Source of the DNA: Meandrina meandrites
Taxonomy: Eukaryota; Cnidaria; Anthozoa; Scleractinia; Meandrinidae
Assembly (NCBI GenBank): GCA_963693305.1
Contig: OY855904.1
Coordinates: forward strand, 12,422,496-12,486,495
DNA length: 64,000 nt
Direction: 5' to 3'
In this document: positions 33,801 to 48,000 of the stretch, in pieces
Layout of the letters: every line of letters begins with the position of its first letter
Numbering within the stretch: position 1 is the stretch's first letter
Program-made: the position numbers and the translations under genes
The notes under the pieces: generated by a model
What the model was told of the DNA's origin: nothing
Databases searched by the model: none
The model's input: only the letters and a program-made list of their open reading frames with translations

Positions 33801-36800
33801 GTTGATAAGGACGTGGGTTTTAAGTGAGGGTCGCTTGAAACCTTTCGCTCATTTGAGCATGCATGGTAGTAACTTAAAAAGCTTCGAAATAACACATATA
33901 AATTATATACAAATAGAAATGATGATGGACACTACGCGTTAAAGATACCTATATTTGCTGCTTTCATGTTGTTTTAGTACACTATAGTTCAGCTGGGGGA
34001 GGTAAAATTAAACTTCTTAGTGTGAACAAAGATTCGAAGCTTTATAAATATCAATTGCCCATTCAGGGTTCATTTGAGCGAGCTTGTTTGCTTAACAAAC
34101 TTTTGTTTGATGATCAGTTGTATTTTCCTTTCAGTAATTTCACAAGGAAAACCCGCGGAATAGTTATATAACGGCTTATTTTCAAATATAAACTGGCCGC
34201 AGGTTTCTTGCCAGATAATTAAACGCGCATTACTTTTAATAATGCTAATGTTTTCATCAGCATTTTGACACCGTTTGCTCTGCATTTAGCTGACAGCAGA
34301 GGCTGGAATTATTCTATCGAATCCTTTCTTTGTTTTGTTTTGTTAACAAAGTACAATATTCAGTATTTCGGTCATTTTCCATTTTACAAACGGTGAACGT
34401 GGACAATTCAAAATCAATGAAGGGTGAATTTTCCTGCTCACTAAATACAAGTAGCTAAGAAAACGTAAAACATGAAACGTAGACTGATATCACACACGTA
34501 AGGTACGCTCACACAATTTCGTCTCTTCTTGCTCTTTCTTTTGATTGCAATAGAAAATTTTGAACTTTCAAAGAAACTGAGAAGAGTTGAGTATAATTGT
34601 AAGGCTGTCGCTTCACCAATTCTGTGAATTTCTTATCGGTTGAATGGCGATTTCATTATCTGGCAGCTGCTAGCCACATTGTCGAATTAGAAATTTCACA
34701 AAAACTGTTAATTATCCCACTGTTTAGGGGAACGCGAACGGTTATTTAGATAAAAAGATAAAAGATAAGACTCTTTGCCATTTATCCGAGAAAAAATAAG
34801 CTGGCTCCAGCGAGAGGAAGAGGTTTAGAGACTATTGTTGTATGATCATGCGGAACGATATTACGCACGGTCTAGCTAAAAAACAAACTGAAATTAAAGA
34901 TCTTCGAATTTATTCCAAAAAAACAAAACAAATGTTTCTTGGCTAGTTTTCACGACAGTTTCGAAAATATCGGATTACAATGGCTTTTTAAAAATAAAAT
35001 TTGAATGAAAAAGACAGTTCCATCAGCAAAAATAAAGACATTTGAAATTTAGGTACTGCGTGAGTTTGTGAAGCACGAGGCGCCCCAAATTAACTTGTAC
35101 CAAACGGACATAGCATTTTTAATATTTAAAATCTTTATGATAAATCTTTGCAAAATGACATTTTGAAACCACGAGTTAGGTCTGCCGAAAAACAAAACAC
35201 TAAAAGCAGAAAGATTTACGATTTAAGCGACGAAACTTGCAACATTTTTTTTTATAAAATGTTTTATTTTGACTTGCTTGCGTGCATGGAAACTTTGAAG
35301 TTCGGCGACAGGCTTGTCATTTTCGGTGATGTTTTCAGTGGGTTTTATCATTATCTTCTAACTTCTGTCAGTCGAAGGTAGTTCCAATTTGAAACTAAAT
35401 CACCTGTAAATAAATATGGATGTTTAATACGAAGTCTCAGGCAGAAATGTTAGAGTTTCACATCGCTGAAACAACGACATTTTAACCATTGTTTCAATTC
35501 ATGTCATTTGCATTAAATGATTAATAGCGGAGTAGAGAGGGCCTTATCTCTCGAATACAAAAGTACCGGTTTGTATATATTATTTTCTCGGCAGTGAAAT
35601 CGGTTTCGTCCTAATTTCTTTCGAGGAAACAACTTTAGAAATAGTACATGATTATTTAATCCGGATGGCATCTTGTTTGGTTTTCTAGTCGTGTTAAGTA
35701 GCTTAAGTGCTTTTAGCAAAGAAATTGTTTGAGCCATCACAGTTTTGACTATTAGTCAAAGATTAATAGTCCGGCAGAAGAATAGCCTCACTCCGGGACC
35801 CATTTCAACATAATAACTTGTTTTACTCATTTGGAGTTAATTTTTCCCTGAGGGGGTCTCTGATAATAATTCGAAAGAAACGCACAATTGCTAGTGAAAA
35901 AGAAAGAAACAGTTGTTTAACAGGGATGTCGTCAATAACATCTTCAAAGAAAATATTCAACACAGGGGCACGCCAGCTTTAGTGTTGAATAAGGAAACAA
36001 AAAGTTATCGTTGGGAATCGCTCTTAATCGCCAGTGACTCAAATTAAAAAAGCTGTACACAGTTTAGTCGCAATGAACTGATTAAAAATCCAGAAAACAT
36101 TCACTTCCGAAGATAGTTTTAACGAATTGAAGTGAATTATTCAAACGAAGAAGAAATCAGGAAACCGATGGCAGGTTCCCAGGCTGCGAAGCTTGGAAGG
36201 TTCGCGAGTGCGTCACACTTAAAACATTTTTTAATTTTTAGTCATTAATAAATGCTTTTCGTTTCGCTTTGACAGGAAGCAAATCAAAACGAAGAGACGA
36301 TATGACGGAGATTTGCATGTTTTACTAATGGACGCTGTTAAAACGCTCCGTCCCGCTAAATCTGAAAGCAATTACGAATCAGTTTCTTGTCACATCGAGC
36401 ACTTCACTTCGCAAGTTCTTAAGAAAAGCCTGCGCTAATTTGCATTCGTTAGTGATTTTTTTTATTGTGCAGTATTTCGTTATTAGCAAGAAGTCGCGCT
36501 TGTGTTTTGGCAGCGAAATTCAGCGGAATAGCTTTTATTGGTAAGTTGCAAGGATGCCCATCACTACAGTAAAAAGGCCTAAGGAACAGAGAATTCACAC
36601 TTCCTTTCTTACTGATCGATATTATCACAGTCTTCATTAGCGCGAGACAGGCAAAATGATTGCAAACAAATCGCATCCTGTCGGGATTTTAGGGCGAGCA
36701 AATGTTTCTAAATTTAATCGTCACTTCGCACAACTTAGCAACGAACTCACAACAAGGCTTGCAAGGCATAATTTTGATTTCGGAACACGCCATTAATCAA

Positions 36801-37478
36801 CCGAGTTAATTCGATTTAATTTCTGTAAGGGAAACCTGCCTGCACCTGTTAAGTGCTTGATCAGAGTATAATAAGCTTTCTCTCACTTTTCTCGTAATTA
36901 GCACGTCAACCAACTGATTCACCCCGTGGAATAAAACGACTATTTTCAAGTCACATTACCCAAGCTGACTGTCTCAAAACATCGTTTATTGTGCGACTCA
37001 ACGATAGAAGCACATGCCTCATTCATGGATAAACACACACCACGATCAAATTGATTGGATTTATAATTTATGCATCAAGATTTTTTTTGCCTTTCCAAGC
37101 TCGCGCGGAAACTGACCGATATACCCACGTTAACGGAACACGATTGAAAATCGGCGGGATATAAATGGCGCCACTTTATCAAGAAAAGATGATTTGCTTT
37201 ACTGAACAGCATAATTTGTATTAATACTGACTCTCCCCTCAATCCCCCTCTCCACCCCCCCTCGCCAGTTAAATCTAAACCCGGAAAACCAGGCGTATTT
37301 GAGCGGGCAGGGAACAATTGAAATGTTTGATTAAACCGCTAATGACGAGCTCCTTCTAAACTTAGCCACTGATGAAGGAAACTCAAAATCTGACAATGCA
37401 AGCGAGGGCCGTTAACCAATCAAATGTTGGCCCTCTACATTGCGCGCGTGCGCAGTGGATCGCCGTTGCTATGGTGTT

Positions 37479-37493
37479 CACCTGTCGCAGCTG
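37479..37493 (+). promoter_or_regulatory. Paired E-boxes upstream of gfi1
   Basis: CACCTGTCGCAGCTG has two CAGSTG-type E-boxes three bases apart, about 160 bases before the gfi1 ATG, with a TTTAAAAA tract at 37526. CAGSTG is the class bound by achaete-scute type bHLH factors. Fly senseless, a Gfi relative, is a known proneural target. Whether these sites work is inference. Confidence 0.4.
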
Positions 37494-37652
37494 CAATGGA
37501 TGGGATGGGTTTTGTTCATGACAGGTTTAAAAAGCCATGACATCAAAAAATGCCTTTATTGTAAAACGACCGCTTCAAGTCGCTTCTTCACTCGAGACAG
37601 CACTGAGATTACACCGCGGCTCGAGTCGGACTTCGCAAAGCGCAATTACAAG

Positions 37653-40600
37653 ATGCCTAAGTCTTTCTTGGTCAAAAAGCGGGTAGCGATAGGAACTTGT
37701 AAAGAATCGCAAGATCTTCCGGACGCTGAAATAAAACACGAACCGGGTAAGCTGTTAGGAATATAGTTGCTCTTTTAAAGACAGCTTTTTGCCAGCAATG
37801 ATTTATTTTTCATTTTGATCGAATTGGTCGAGGGTGAACCTATGGGATTTCAATTTTCAAACTCTTTTTTTAAGGTAAAACCTTTTGAGCTAAACTTACC
37901 GTTTAGCTGACTTCACGTCAACATGAGATTCTAATAAACTGGCTGAGGAATTTCTGTTAGAGTTAGATTAAATCGTGCACTGAATCGCAGGCATTTTTTT
38001 TTTTTTTCGTTTTCACACTGACAGGAAAAAATTAATTGCGGATATTTTTCTTTTCGAGGTTGCACACAAATGCGCAGTGTTCCATGCTAACTAAACGCGG
38101 AATATTTCAGCCGTTTTAAATATTCAGGCTTTTGAATTTTGCCATCTCGAGGGCATGATGGTTTAAATGCGCACTAGTTAACATGTCGAGTTCTTGTTTC
38201 TCCAGGGCAAACGGACGGAATGGCGCGAGATGACCAAGACCCAAAGGACACAAAAACAACGTCATCCAGTCGTCCGTTCGACATTGTTAACTTATTCGCA
38301 CCAGACAAACCGACGAAAAAGCAGATATCTTCCTCAGAGTTGAGACCTTCAGATCCTTGCAGAGCCAATTTTGCCCTCATGGATCCGGCTGTGCTTTCTG
38401 CAAATGGTAATTACAGTATTTGACTTGCTACACTTTTTGGATGGTCGAGGGACCGCTAAGAAACGGCAGATTTCTTCTTGCTTAAATGCGTGCGCTTTGA
38501 AATCAGAGCAAAAATATTTGCGTCACATTAGCAGTAACTCTTATCGCGTCGTTGAGATTAGAATATTTTTCTTAAAATAAAAAACAGCCAGCACAAATGG
38601 TGGCGTAACTAAAACCTTAGCGCCAAAGACTGATAAAAAATTAGAAACGCACTTTTTCGAAATTTAAATATGCGAAGTACTCGATTTTACGATTTATGGA
38701 GTTTTAGTTTTAATTTCGGAAATCAGAACTTGCGAATTGCCGTAATAAGACACACAGGAAATGATCGCGCTTTCCTATAGACTTTGCGTGTAAATAGCGT
38801 GCATTTTCACGGCTCGATCATAGACAAGATTTAAAATCTGCAAACAAACCACTGCAAATGGTGTAAAGCCGAGCGGAACGTGTTTTATTTGATTACCAAT
38901 CGGGTGTGAGTCTGCGAGATGAGAACGTTATTCACTATGTTGGGTTGTCGCAGATCATACAGCCGCGAGACATTGACAAGTAAATAAGGATTAATTAACC
39001 CGAAGAAAACCCTAACAATACCACAAAGACTGTATGTTTAACTCGCTGGAGTTTAATTGTTCAAACAGTGTATATATTTCGGCCTAGTGTTGGGTTTATT
39101 AAAAATAGCATATCAAGCTAGCGCCACTTACAGAATTGTCTTCGTAAATTAAATTGAAGCAGAGTGACTTAAACCCGCCAAAACGGAAAATGAAGCTGCG
39201 ATCAAACCGGAGGAAATGGAGGCGATTTTGTTTTAGTACTTTCTGTACTTTTCCGTTCAGATTAATCGACGCAGAGGCTTAATTACGCCTCTTATTTAGA
39301 GGAAATACTACACAAAGTCATTTCTTTTTACGCTCGCTTTCGGGCATTGTTACAATTTGGATGGATTGTTTCTTCCTCAATCAGGACTAAAAACACCCTT
39401 TTAAAGTGCAAAATGAAGCGGTATCTACAAAGGGTTTTAATTTAAGTGAATCATCACTCGGCCGTACTGAATTGACCAAGACTCCAGTGAAAAGACAACA
39501 ACAAAAGATCTCTCTAAACGAATTTTACATTCAAATTTGCAACGCAAACACTCTATAAACACTAAAAAGGGAAAAGTTATTAAGCGCGCAGATTGCCCGG
39601 TTCTTTTTGGATTTTAAACATTTATGAGATCTTTGTATTTGAATAGTCCTTCCGAAAGCACTGTTAGTGTTTTTATTTGCTCGTACCTGGTTGTAAATCA
39701 CGAAAATTCATCGCTTTGCCGCGTTATTAATCACACTGCAAAACAGGAAAAAGCCCCACCAAATTTGTCTTTATTTTTTGACGTACAGTGTATGCGATAG
39801 AGTTGCAAAATTCACAAAGCTAACATATTGTTTCTTTTCGTTATCTTTTAGGTGCCAGACCTTATCTCCCTCGTTTTCCAAGCCAATTTATGCCTGATGT
39901 ATTCAACCCATTTCTTGGCCTGTCTCCTTATGTCCGCTTCCCGCCCCAACCATTCTTAGCTGAGCGTCGGTTTCCTTTTCCATACTGGCAGTCCGCCTTC
40001 TTTGGAAACACCTTCCCAAACCCTTTCGCGCGCGTTGCAGACGACGCGGACAAGGTGTTCAAGCCAACTTTACGTGGAGCGCCTCAGTCGAGTGCAAACG
40101 AGAAGAAGAAAACCGAACAACCATACAACGGTCAAACGTTTGATTGCCTGAACTGCAAAAAAGTGTTTAGCACGCCGCACGGCCTGGAAGTGCACGTGCG
40201 GCGCTCGCACTCTGGACGGCGCCCGTTTGCTTGCGACGTGTGCGGTAAAACGTTCGGTCACACCGTCAGCCTCGAACAGCACAAGAACATTCACACGAAC
40301 GAAAGAACGTTCGAGTGTAAACAGTGCAGCAAAACCTTTAAGCGCTCGTCGACCCTGTCCACTCACATGCTCATTCATTCAGACACTCGGCCATTCCCGT
40401 GTGACTACTGTGGCAAGAGATTCCATCAAAAATCCGACATGAAGAAACACACATACATCCACACAGGCGAGAAGCCCCATAAGTGCTTGCAGTGCGGTAA
40501 GGCGTTCAGCCAGTCGTCGAATCTTATCACCCACAGCCGCAAACATTCTGGCTTCAAACCATTCTCGTGCCGCGTTTGCGATCGAGCGTTCTACCGTAAA

Positions 40601-40663
40601 GTTGATCTCAGACGTCACGCTTACACGCACGAAATGGATCCATTGACAATTAAGGATTCTTAG
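37653..40663 (+). CDS. GFI1: Gfi1-type SNAG zinc-finger transcriptional repressor, six fingers
   Basis: Three exons: 37653-37746, 38206-38406, 39852-40663; 368 residues, both introns phase 1. It opens with the SNAG motif [10 protein letters not shown], which in Gfi and Snail proteins recruits LSD1-CoREST. Residues 33-194 are a low-conservation linker. Six C2H2 fingers span residues 195-358. Finger 1 ([17 protein letters not shown]) and fingers 3-6 ([60 protein letters not shown]) match vertebrate GFI1/GFI1B almost word for word, including the DNA-contacting region of fingers 3-5 that reads AATC cores. Start context is good (A at -3). Nuclear repressor, in animals used in sensory, neural and blood-like cells. 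A paralogue lies 14.4 kb downstream in opposite orientation. Confidence 0.93.
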
Positions 40664-41058
40664 AAGTCTAAATATCATTTTCTGCCTCATCTTTTATCAT
40701 CATGCCATAGCCTGAGTTTTTCAAGACTGAAGAAATTAGAAATATCAGAATTAAATATGAATTATATTTATTGGCTCACCTTGGATTTGTAGAACTTTTT
40801 TGACGATAATTTATCAGAATAGCGAAGAATTAAAAACAAAATAGAAAAAAGTGAAATATTTCCATGTTAGAATTAAAATTAAATGCAAAGCAATGTTTTG
40901 TTAACATTTCGTTTATGTCTTAACTTAAGTCAATTTAAATAAAATTGTAATTTTTCTTTGAAAAATGTTCCAACAATGTACATACAGATATAGAAGAGGA
41001 AAGACATTGTGTATATAAAAACTAAGTTTGTAACTGTTTGCAATACAATCTTTCATTA

Positions 41059-41064
41059 AATAAA
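41059..41064 (+). terminator. Candidate polyadenylation signal of gfi1
   Basis: AATAAA about 400 bases after the gfi1 stop; another copy at 40938-40943. Either could serve. Confidence 0.5.
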
Positions 41065-44035
41065 TGAGATTCAAATTCAGCGGTGCATCCTCCTTGAAAA
41101 CGGTCTCTCAGTTATTTTGGTTTTGCAAGCGTATATTAATTTAACAATTAATAATTTAAAATGGAAACTTAACTTTGAATAAGAGGGAGATAATCAATAG
41201 ACAAGACATGCAGTACAGTCTGCCAAATGTTGCCTTGAGAGATGATTTAGTAATAATTCCAATTTGAATTTTTTTTCTTAGACCTTCGACTCGATATGAA
41301 TTATACAAGTCTGCGTTCGACAAAACATGGAAAACATCAGACAAAAGATGTTCTTGAAACAGCTATTTTTGTCGTGAATCTACTATTGAAAATTGTAAAA
41401 ATAAAAACAGATATTAACTCTTTAGACTTTTGTGTAAAAAGATTCTGGCAAAACATCAAGTGTTGCTGTTTTTCAAAGACATTCTGGCCTTAATTTTCAT
41501 TTCTCTTACATATCCCTGAAATATGTTGAAGCACTCTTCAAAACAAAATGCCGTTAACATATGCTCTTACTGTGTACTTAAGAACAAGACGACCAAGGCA
41601 AACAAAGCGAGTAAAACGGCAGACGGTTATGAGATGCTGAATATATCCAACAAAATTTAAACAAATTTTCCTTCAAAAGCAGTTGAATCAAAATAGCCGA
41701 AATTTCGTTTTTCCTTGTCAAATTGTCTTTTGATAAACTTCTGATTAACGCCAAAACTGAATTATTGGTTAACTATACTTGAAATGTGAGGGGGCTGACC
41801 CTCGCAAAATACAGTTGAAAGCGCGGATCTTTTTTTAACACAAAGCGTGCTTAGCTGCATACGGTGTTACCTATTTCATAAAGAAGAAGAAAAAGAAGAA
41901 AAAAGAAGTTTCATAGTCTTATCTTTAATGTATGATCTTTATGAAACCGAATCTTTAATTAACAATTGTTTTAATAGCGGCAGTTCGCTGTTTAATTTGC
42001 AAATATATATCGCACTTGCTGGAGAGTATTTTAATCGCTTTTTAATATAATTTCATTTTCACTTTCTTTCTCTCTCGTTTGCCGCCATTTCACGTCCGCT
42101 AAGCTTGGAGAATTCGCCATGTGATTCATTTTATATTTCTCAGCCGTTTTATACTAACATCTGTTTTTATAAACAGGAAAATGCTCGTGTTTCCAAAACA
42201 AACGTAAACCAGTCGAAACAGCTTGTGTTTCCGTATGAATACTTGACTGAGCGAGCCTTCTCTGACAAGAATTCATTTTGGGTAATTTTAAGTGTCTTGA
42301 GTTTCACTTTTGTCGAAAATAACTACATTTCCGATGTTTTGAGCGAAAAATGACGAATGAAATAAAAAACATGTCTGTAAGGATCTGATCCTGTTGTGGC
42401 GTTTTAAACATTTTTGTTTTACGAAATAAGTTCTAATTTTTAAGCATTTTTTTTTTCGAAACACAGCTCTTATATTTTTAATGTTTTTGATAGTTTTATT
42501 GATTAACATAGGCTGTTTAAAACTCTACACTCGATGGCCAATACAATTTTTTAAAAAAAAAAACGGCCTTAGGAATTTCCATTACAGCGTCGTCGTTAGT
42601 ATATAATTAACTCTCTCAGCTTTAGCCGATCGCCTGCGTATAGCCGACAAAAAGAACGGTCGGAAGTGCACAGGCAATGAAACCCGTGAAATCCCAAATA
42701 ACACTTTATGAAAAGTAAGTGGTTTTCCTTCAGTTCTTAACAATGCAAAACAAGTGTTCCGAAAGTGAATTGTGAAACGCGTCAATTACCTTTATTGAGA
42801 GCGTTGTGGATATCTCGAGCACAGCCCGGCTCTCTTCCGCGAGAAACGAAACCTTGGCACTGATATACACGCAGCAAAGGAAGCGAGGAAGACTCGTCAT
42901 TGTTACCACGAGGGGTGCTTATTCTGTTTTAAATTTTATCTGTTAGCGGTAATGAGCAATCTTTGGAAAACCATCACGTTTAATTTCCTGCATGGAATCG
43001 GATGTGTGGTAATTCTCTATTGAAATCAAACACCGGAAAAATGAATTTCTAATCATCGAGGTTTCACTCAGTTCTAGCTGATTTGCAAAGAGAGCTTTGG
43101 ATAAAAGGCTCAATTAGCGCGCAGAACAAAACTGCGATTTATTAAAACGTAGAGGCTTAAAATTTAATCAGTTTTATTCAAAGGACTTACCGAGCTTGAA
43201 AACTTTATTATCTCTGATTGATTTTTATGGAACTGCATGCTCACCAACCACCAATAGAAACTGACATTGAAGGAGGTTTTCTCTCGGCTCTCCACGTTAT
43301 CAAAATTAACGATTACAGTTTTTTTTTGCTAAAAGTTTCGGTAGGATTTCTATTTCCGGCCACAACAGTATTTTCATCTGCTTACACATTAAAACAAAAC
43401 TTTGCTTTCCGTTCTGTTTTTCAGTGCTCATTACCCTTGATTTCAGTGAAATTAAGTTTAGCTCGGCTCATCACAATATATTTACATGTGACGATTTTTC
43501 GTTAAGGTAACCGGCGTGCGCGTTGTATATTTTATAAAAATCTTGTCGAAATCCAGTGCTTTGTGTTCCTCTAGCGGATGTTAACCCTTGCATATTTACA
43601 GCAATTTTTAATCAATCCCTTTTAACGAGTGCTCCAGTGCCACACAATGATCACTAAAAATCATCGATGAAAATTTTACATAGACATACGTACACACGGG
43701 TGGATTAAAATCCTGTCATAAGAAATACATAACTAGTACCGTTTGCTTAATCTCATTAATCAGCGTATTAAAAAGCAACTTAATGCGTTTCGCGGAATAA
43801 GGACATTCCCGTCATTTGTTAGATGTGAAGAAAAATTAGATTTACTTGCATGTTCTTAGTGCGATAAAAACATGAGCACTTTTGAGTGTTTACATGTATT
43901 TGCAATTTTTTCGTTCAAGTCGCAAAATTAAACTCTGTTGACAGATGTTTGTAGCCGAACTGTTCGCTATCTTGAGGGTGTCAAAGGGGTTAATTTAAAC
44001 TGTTGCTTACAGCAACGATTTTCGGGCTATCGTAA

Positions 44036-44221
44036 AGGCCTGGCAGAACGAGGAAACATGTCTCCAGAAACACCCGTAGCGCGCGCATGTTTCCCCAATG
44101 TTTCCCAGTTTTGTTACACGACAGAAACATTTCGTGTTTCCGCGCGGCATGGAAGCATGGTAAAACGAGGAAACAATTATGGAAACATGTTTCTGGAACG
44201 TTTCCTCGTTTTGCCAGGTCT
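44036..44221. repeat. Foldback MITE, CCTGGCAGAACGAGGAAAC type
   Basis: CCTGGCAGAACGAGGAAAC at the left is mirrored by GTTTCCTCGTTTTGCCAGG at the right. The interior repeats GGAAACATG, TTTCCAGAAACA and CGTGTTTCC variants in both orientations, so the whole element is quasi-palindromic. Confidence 0.7.
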
Positions 44222-44928
44222 TAATTGTATTTTTATAAACCGACTAACGTTTAAACGGAAGTCGAATTTTTCGCATATGTGGTACTTAACAGATCTTAGC
44301 GGCCAAAGTTTGGAGATTTTCTAGGACAAATAATATTTTTAAATTTCCTGACTTGAGCTAACCCCATCTACACCATCTACTTCTGGCGAGGATTAAGAAC
44401 TGGTGTTTTGAAAACTCTTTATACACAAGTATCTCCTGTTCCGCAGACATAACCGAGAACTCAGTAAAACTTTATCAGTGAAACGTGCTTTAATTCTGCG
44501 ACAAAATTGCTATTACTTTCACTTAGATTTTTCCAGTTAAGCGGTATCAGGTTTGGGGGATGTAAGTCAGTTTTCAAACAAGAATTTAGTGCGTTTGAAT
44601 TCTGTATAAGTTTTATAAAATAAGATCGACCCAATCAATTATAATTACTTCGGTACACCGTCAAAGTTTCGATCTAGTGAGGTGGCAAATCATTTAAAAA
44701 TTACAAATCTGTTTCGCTATTCCTTACAGTTAACTACTATATTCGCTTTATTATAATTGTTTTCATCGCAGAAAAGGGAGAAATCATGTTAACCTTTCGA
44801 TAAAATATTGCTTGCAGTAAAATAAAGTTTTTCTGCCTTGAAAATTGGCAATACATGTGCACCATTCGTTTTATTCGTTTCACAAACTCTAAATGAATTT
44901 GAAAATGATTCCAATTCATTATCATCTA

Positions 44929-45042
44929 CAGTGGAACCCAGATATAACGAGGTAACATTGAAGGGACTGGAAAAATGTACTCGTTATTACAGGACTAGTA
45001 AGTCAACGTTATATATCGAAGGTTTGTTCCATATAAATACTG
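44929..45042. mobile_element. Pogo/Tigger-like MITE, 114 bp, TA duplication
   Basis: It starts CAGTGGAACCCAGATATAAC and ends with complement CAGTATTTATATGGAAC..CTTCGATATATAAC, flanked by TA on both sides (44927-44928 and 45043-45044). CAGTGGAACC-type ends with a TA target are typical of Tc1-mariner pogo/Tigger elements. No transposase frame. Confidence 0.65.
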
Positions 45043-48000
45043 TAAGTAAATCTGGCCGGATGAAGAACATTGTGCGTTGGTATTCGTTGTATCTCATTTT
45101 TACTCTATGGGAAATAATGTAGTAATAGAATTGCAGCAAAATAGATTTTAACTAGCGACTCCGCCATTTACTTCAATACGCTACTGAACGTTTATACAGT
45201 GACATTTTAGACGGGTGGAATATTAATTTCATGGAAGGCCTTTTCAATTCGGAGTTGATTAAAATAAGACAGACAGGCTCCATATCGTTGAAAGTTCATG
45301 TCTAACGTTGACAATATTAGGGTGGTTTTTAAGGGGTGGATATTAAGCTACGAAATAAATGCATGAACTCTCGGTTAAGTTCCAATGCACCTGCACTTAA
45401 CAAGTGATATTAAAATTTGTGGCATGTATGTTTTTTTGGTAGGATCAAATTTGACCAATTTAACGCCAGACGAAAAGCAGTTTCCCAGGGACTTGAAGAC
45501 AAAACAACCCGTGTTTAATTTCAATACTTGTTAACTTTCTAAAGATTTTGAAAGGGTAATACGTAAACTTGCACCTTTGCCGCCCACATCAACCATTGTC
45601 AGTTTCGCGCAAGATATGTAATTTCAGTTCATTTCAAATCGTCATAATTAAAGCGTGTTTAATAAGCAGTTTTTCATCCATAATCTCTTCACCTGCTTTT
45701 ATTATAGCTAAACGAAAAGTGGGTTCTTGGGTTGGAAATGTTTGTTTTGAAAAGTTATTTATAACTTAGTTTAATAGTTGGCGTTTTTAATTGCAGCGCT
45801 GTAAATGTTACTAACCGCTAACAGGAGGGTGGCTTTTCACATTATGTGTTGGCTTCAGCCAATTAAACAAGAAAATGTGTCAGACTAAAACATATGTCGT
45901 CGCCTAAAATTTTTTGAATGCATATTATATTTCTTGTCAAAACATTTGACTATGATCTCGACAGGCTAGCACACACTTTTGCTGCACTTTAGTGCCATAA
46001 GCTCTCGGCATATTTACTAGCGATAATTAATATGTATGAGCAAGTTCATATTTGTTCTGTGTTCAACTGTTCAAAAGAAATTGAATATCCCCCGCCCTGT
46101 ATCACTTAAGATTCACACCTGTTTAAGTTCTACATCGGCAAGATTCTTTAGACACGAATACTAATTTCTTAATCGGACTTAAATATCCAAAAGCAGTTAC
46201 TCCGGAAAATGAAGGAATTCTCCGAGTGTCAATGATGTATACCAGTATCGATTTTTAATTCAACTTTGCATAAAGCTGCATAGTTATCGTTAAATGGAAA
46301 AGCTTACAAAACTACTGTACTTTGAAAACAGTCAAGATATTCAAAACACTGTATTGAGAACGCGTTAATGAGTTATTCTGCAAATCGATGTCACTTTGTC
46401 CAGTGTAAGAAGTTTACGCAGTATTCATTTATTAATTTCGTGCATGAATCCAAGGAAAACTCATTTCATGCGAGCAAACAGCGCTTGTATTAGCAAATAT
46501 AACGTTGATTCGCTTGCATGTACAGGCGCGAGAAAACAAAAGCACTACCAAAAAACACCGCCATTCAAAGCACCGCCCAGCGGCCAAATTAGCACAAGTG
46601 AAGAATGTAAATATAAGGACACCTGTTTTACTATACGAAAAAGAGCCCGACTGCAAATGCTTGTGTGAGGCTAGTTTGCAGGTGAGAAGTTATGTTTAGG
46701 GCTCGTTGCATAATGAAAAAAGTTAACGGTGGCGTTGTATAAATTGAAAGGCTTTTGTTCTTATCACTGATCCTGCATTTCAAAACACTTTCCTCACTCA
46801 GTCGTTTTACTGCAGTTTTTGGAATTTAACAAGTGGGCACCGTTTTACTGAATATAAGATTTTTTAGTTGCTTAGTCTAAAAATCGGTCAGAATGAAGGA
46901 AACCAGGCTGACTGAGGCGGACTATAAAGTACGTCGTAAAACACCGAGTTCATCAAAGTTGTGTCGTATTACATTGACTTTGTTAATATAATAAGCCAAC
47001 GTCGGTTCCTAGCTTCAAACGCCCTGTGAAAATAATTTTTTTTCTTGTCGCTCATTCCCGTTTAGTCAGGCTGTGAAACAACAAGAAAATGAATAAGGTA
47101 GTTTTTGTGTGGCGTCTTGAAGTGAAACTCGAACAATTAAATGTTGTTTTCATTGGCAAAACGGCTGTGAATGACAGGAATTGACATTCAACAATGACTG
47201 AGCAAGTTTTGTGATCCTGATAATGGCAGCAGAGCTGAAAACAACTTGAAAAACAAATAATCCTATTTAAATATTCAGGCTGTGAATTTATGCTGATTCC
47301 GCGGGAGTCTTCTGTTTCCTACAAGAAATTTCAAATGCGATGGTATTTTACACATTTAATGTAAGATTTTTTTTATGCCATATCGTTAATCCCTTATTAC
47401 CGGCTTTACGTTTCGGCTGAACACAGCGTGCGTCTAAAAGTTAGTTAATAATTCTGCCGAAAGTGTTGGTTGAAGTTGTCTGATCCGGCTGGCCTTGAAA
47501 GTGACACTGGTTATAAACGTCAATTATTGAGTCATCAGTGTTACTGACAGACTGTCAACAAAACTAATGGGCTAATAAGTTCGTGTCAGTGACAACTTCA
47601 TAAGCGCTTGTATATAATCATTGGAAATGATGAATTAAGTTCGGTTATACAACGCCAAAAATATTACAATTAACTCGGCAATTATTAAGCGGATCGGACA
47701 CCTTTTTAAAATCCTTTAATAATAACGAATAATAGTAGAAACAACTTCGGGCTTCTTAGGGTTTCTTTCGAAGTCAGGGTTTTAATCTTTCAAAATTAAA
47801 AAAGCGTTGTTGCTTTTTTTAGAGAATGCGGTTTATATTTACGTCTGAAATGGCAAGGATAAAAGCTAGCTTGTTAAGAAATTCGGCTTGCTTTAGGCAC
47901 GTGTGGCAGTACGGCAGGTGCTTTTCTGGGGCAGATGCAACATTAAAGGAACTCAAAATCGCATAAAATATCTCAAGCCGAGGTATTTTTTAACAGCGAT

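Noticed and set aside
40070..40690. Minus-strand frames of about 100 codons over the gfi1 zinc fingers
   Set aside because: Antisense shadows of the conserved finger exon; the same occurs over 55009-55411.
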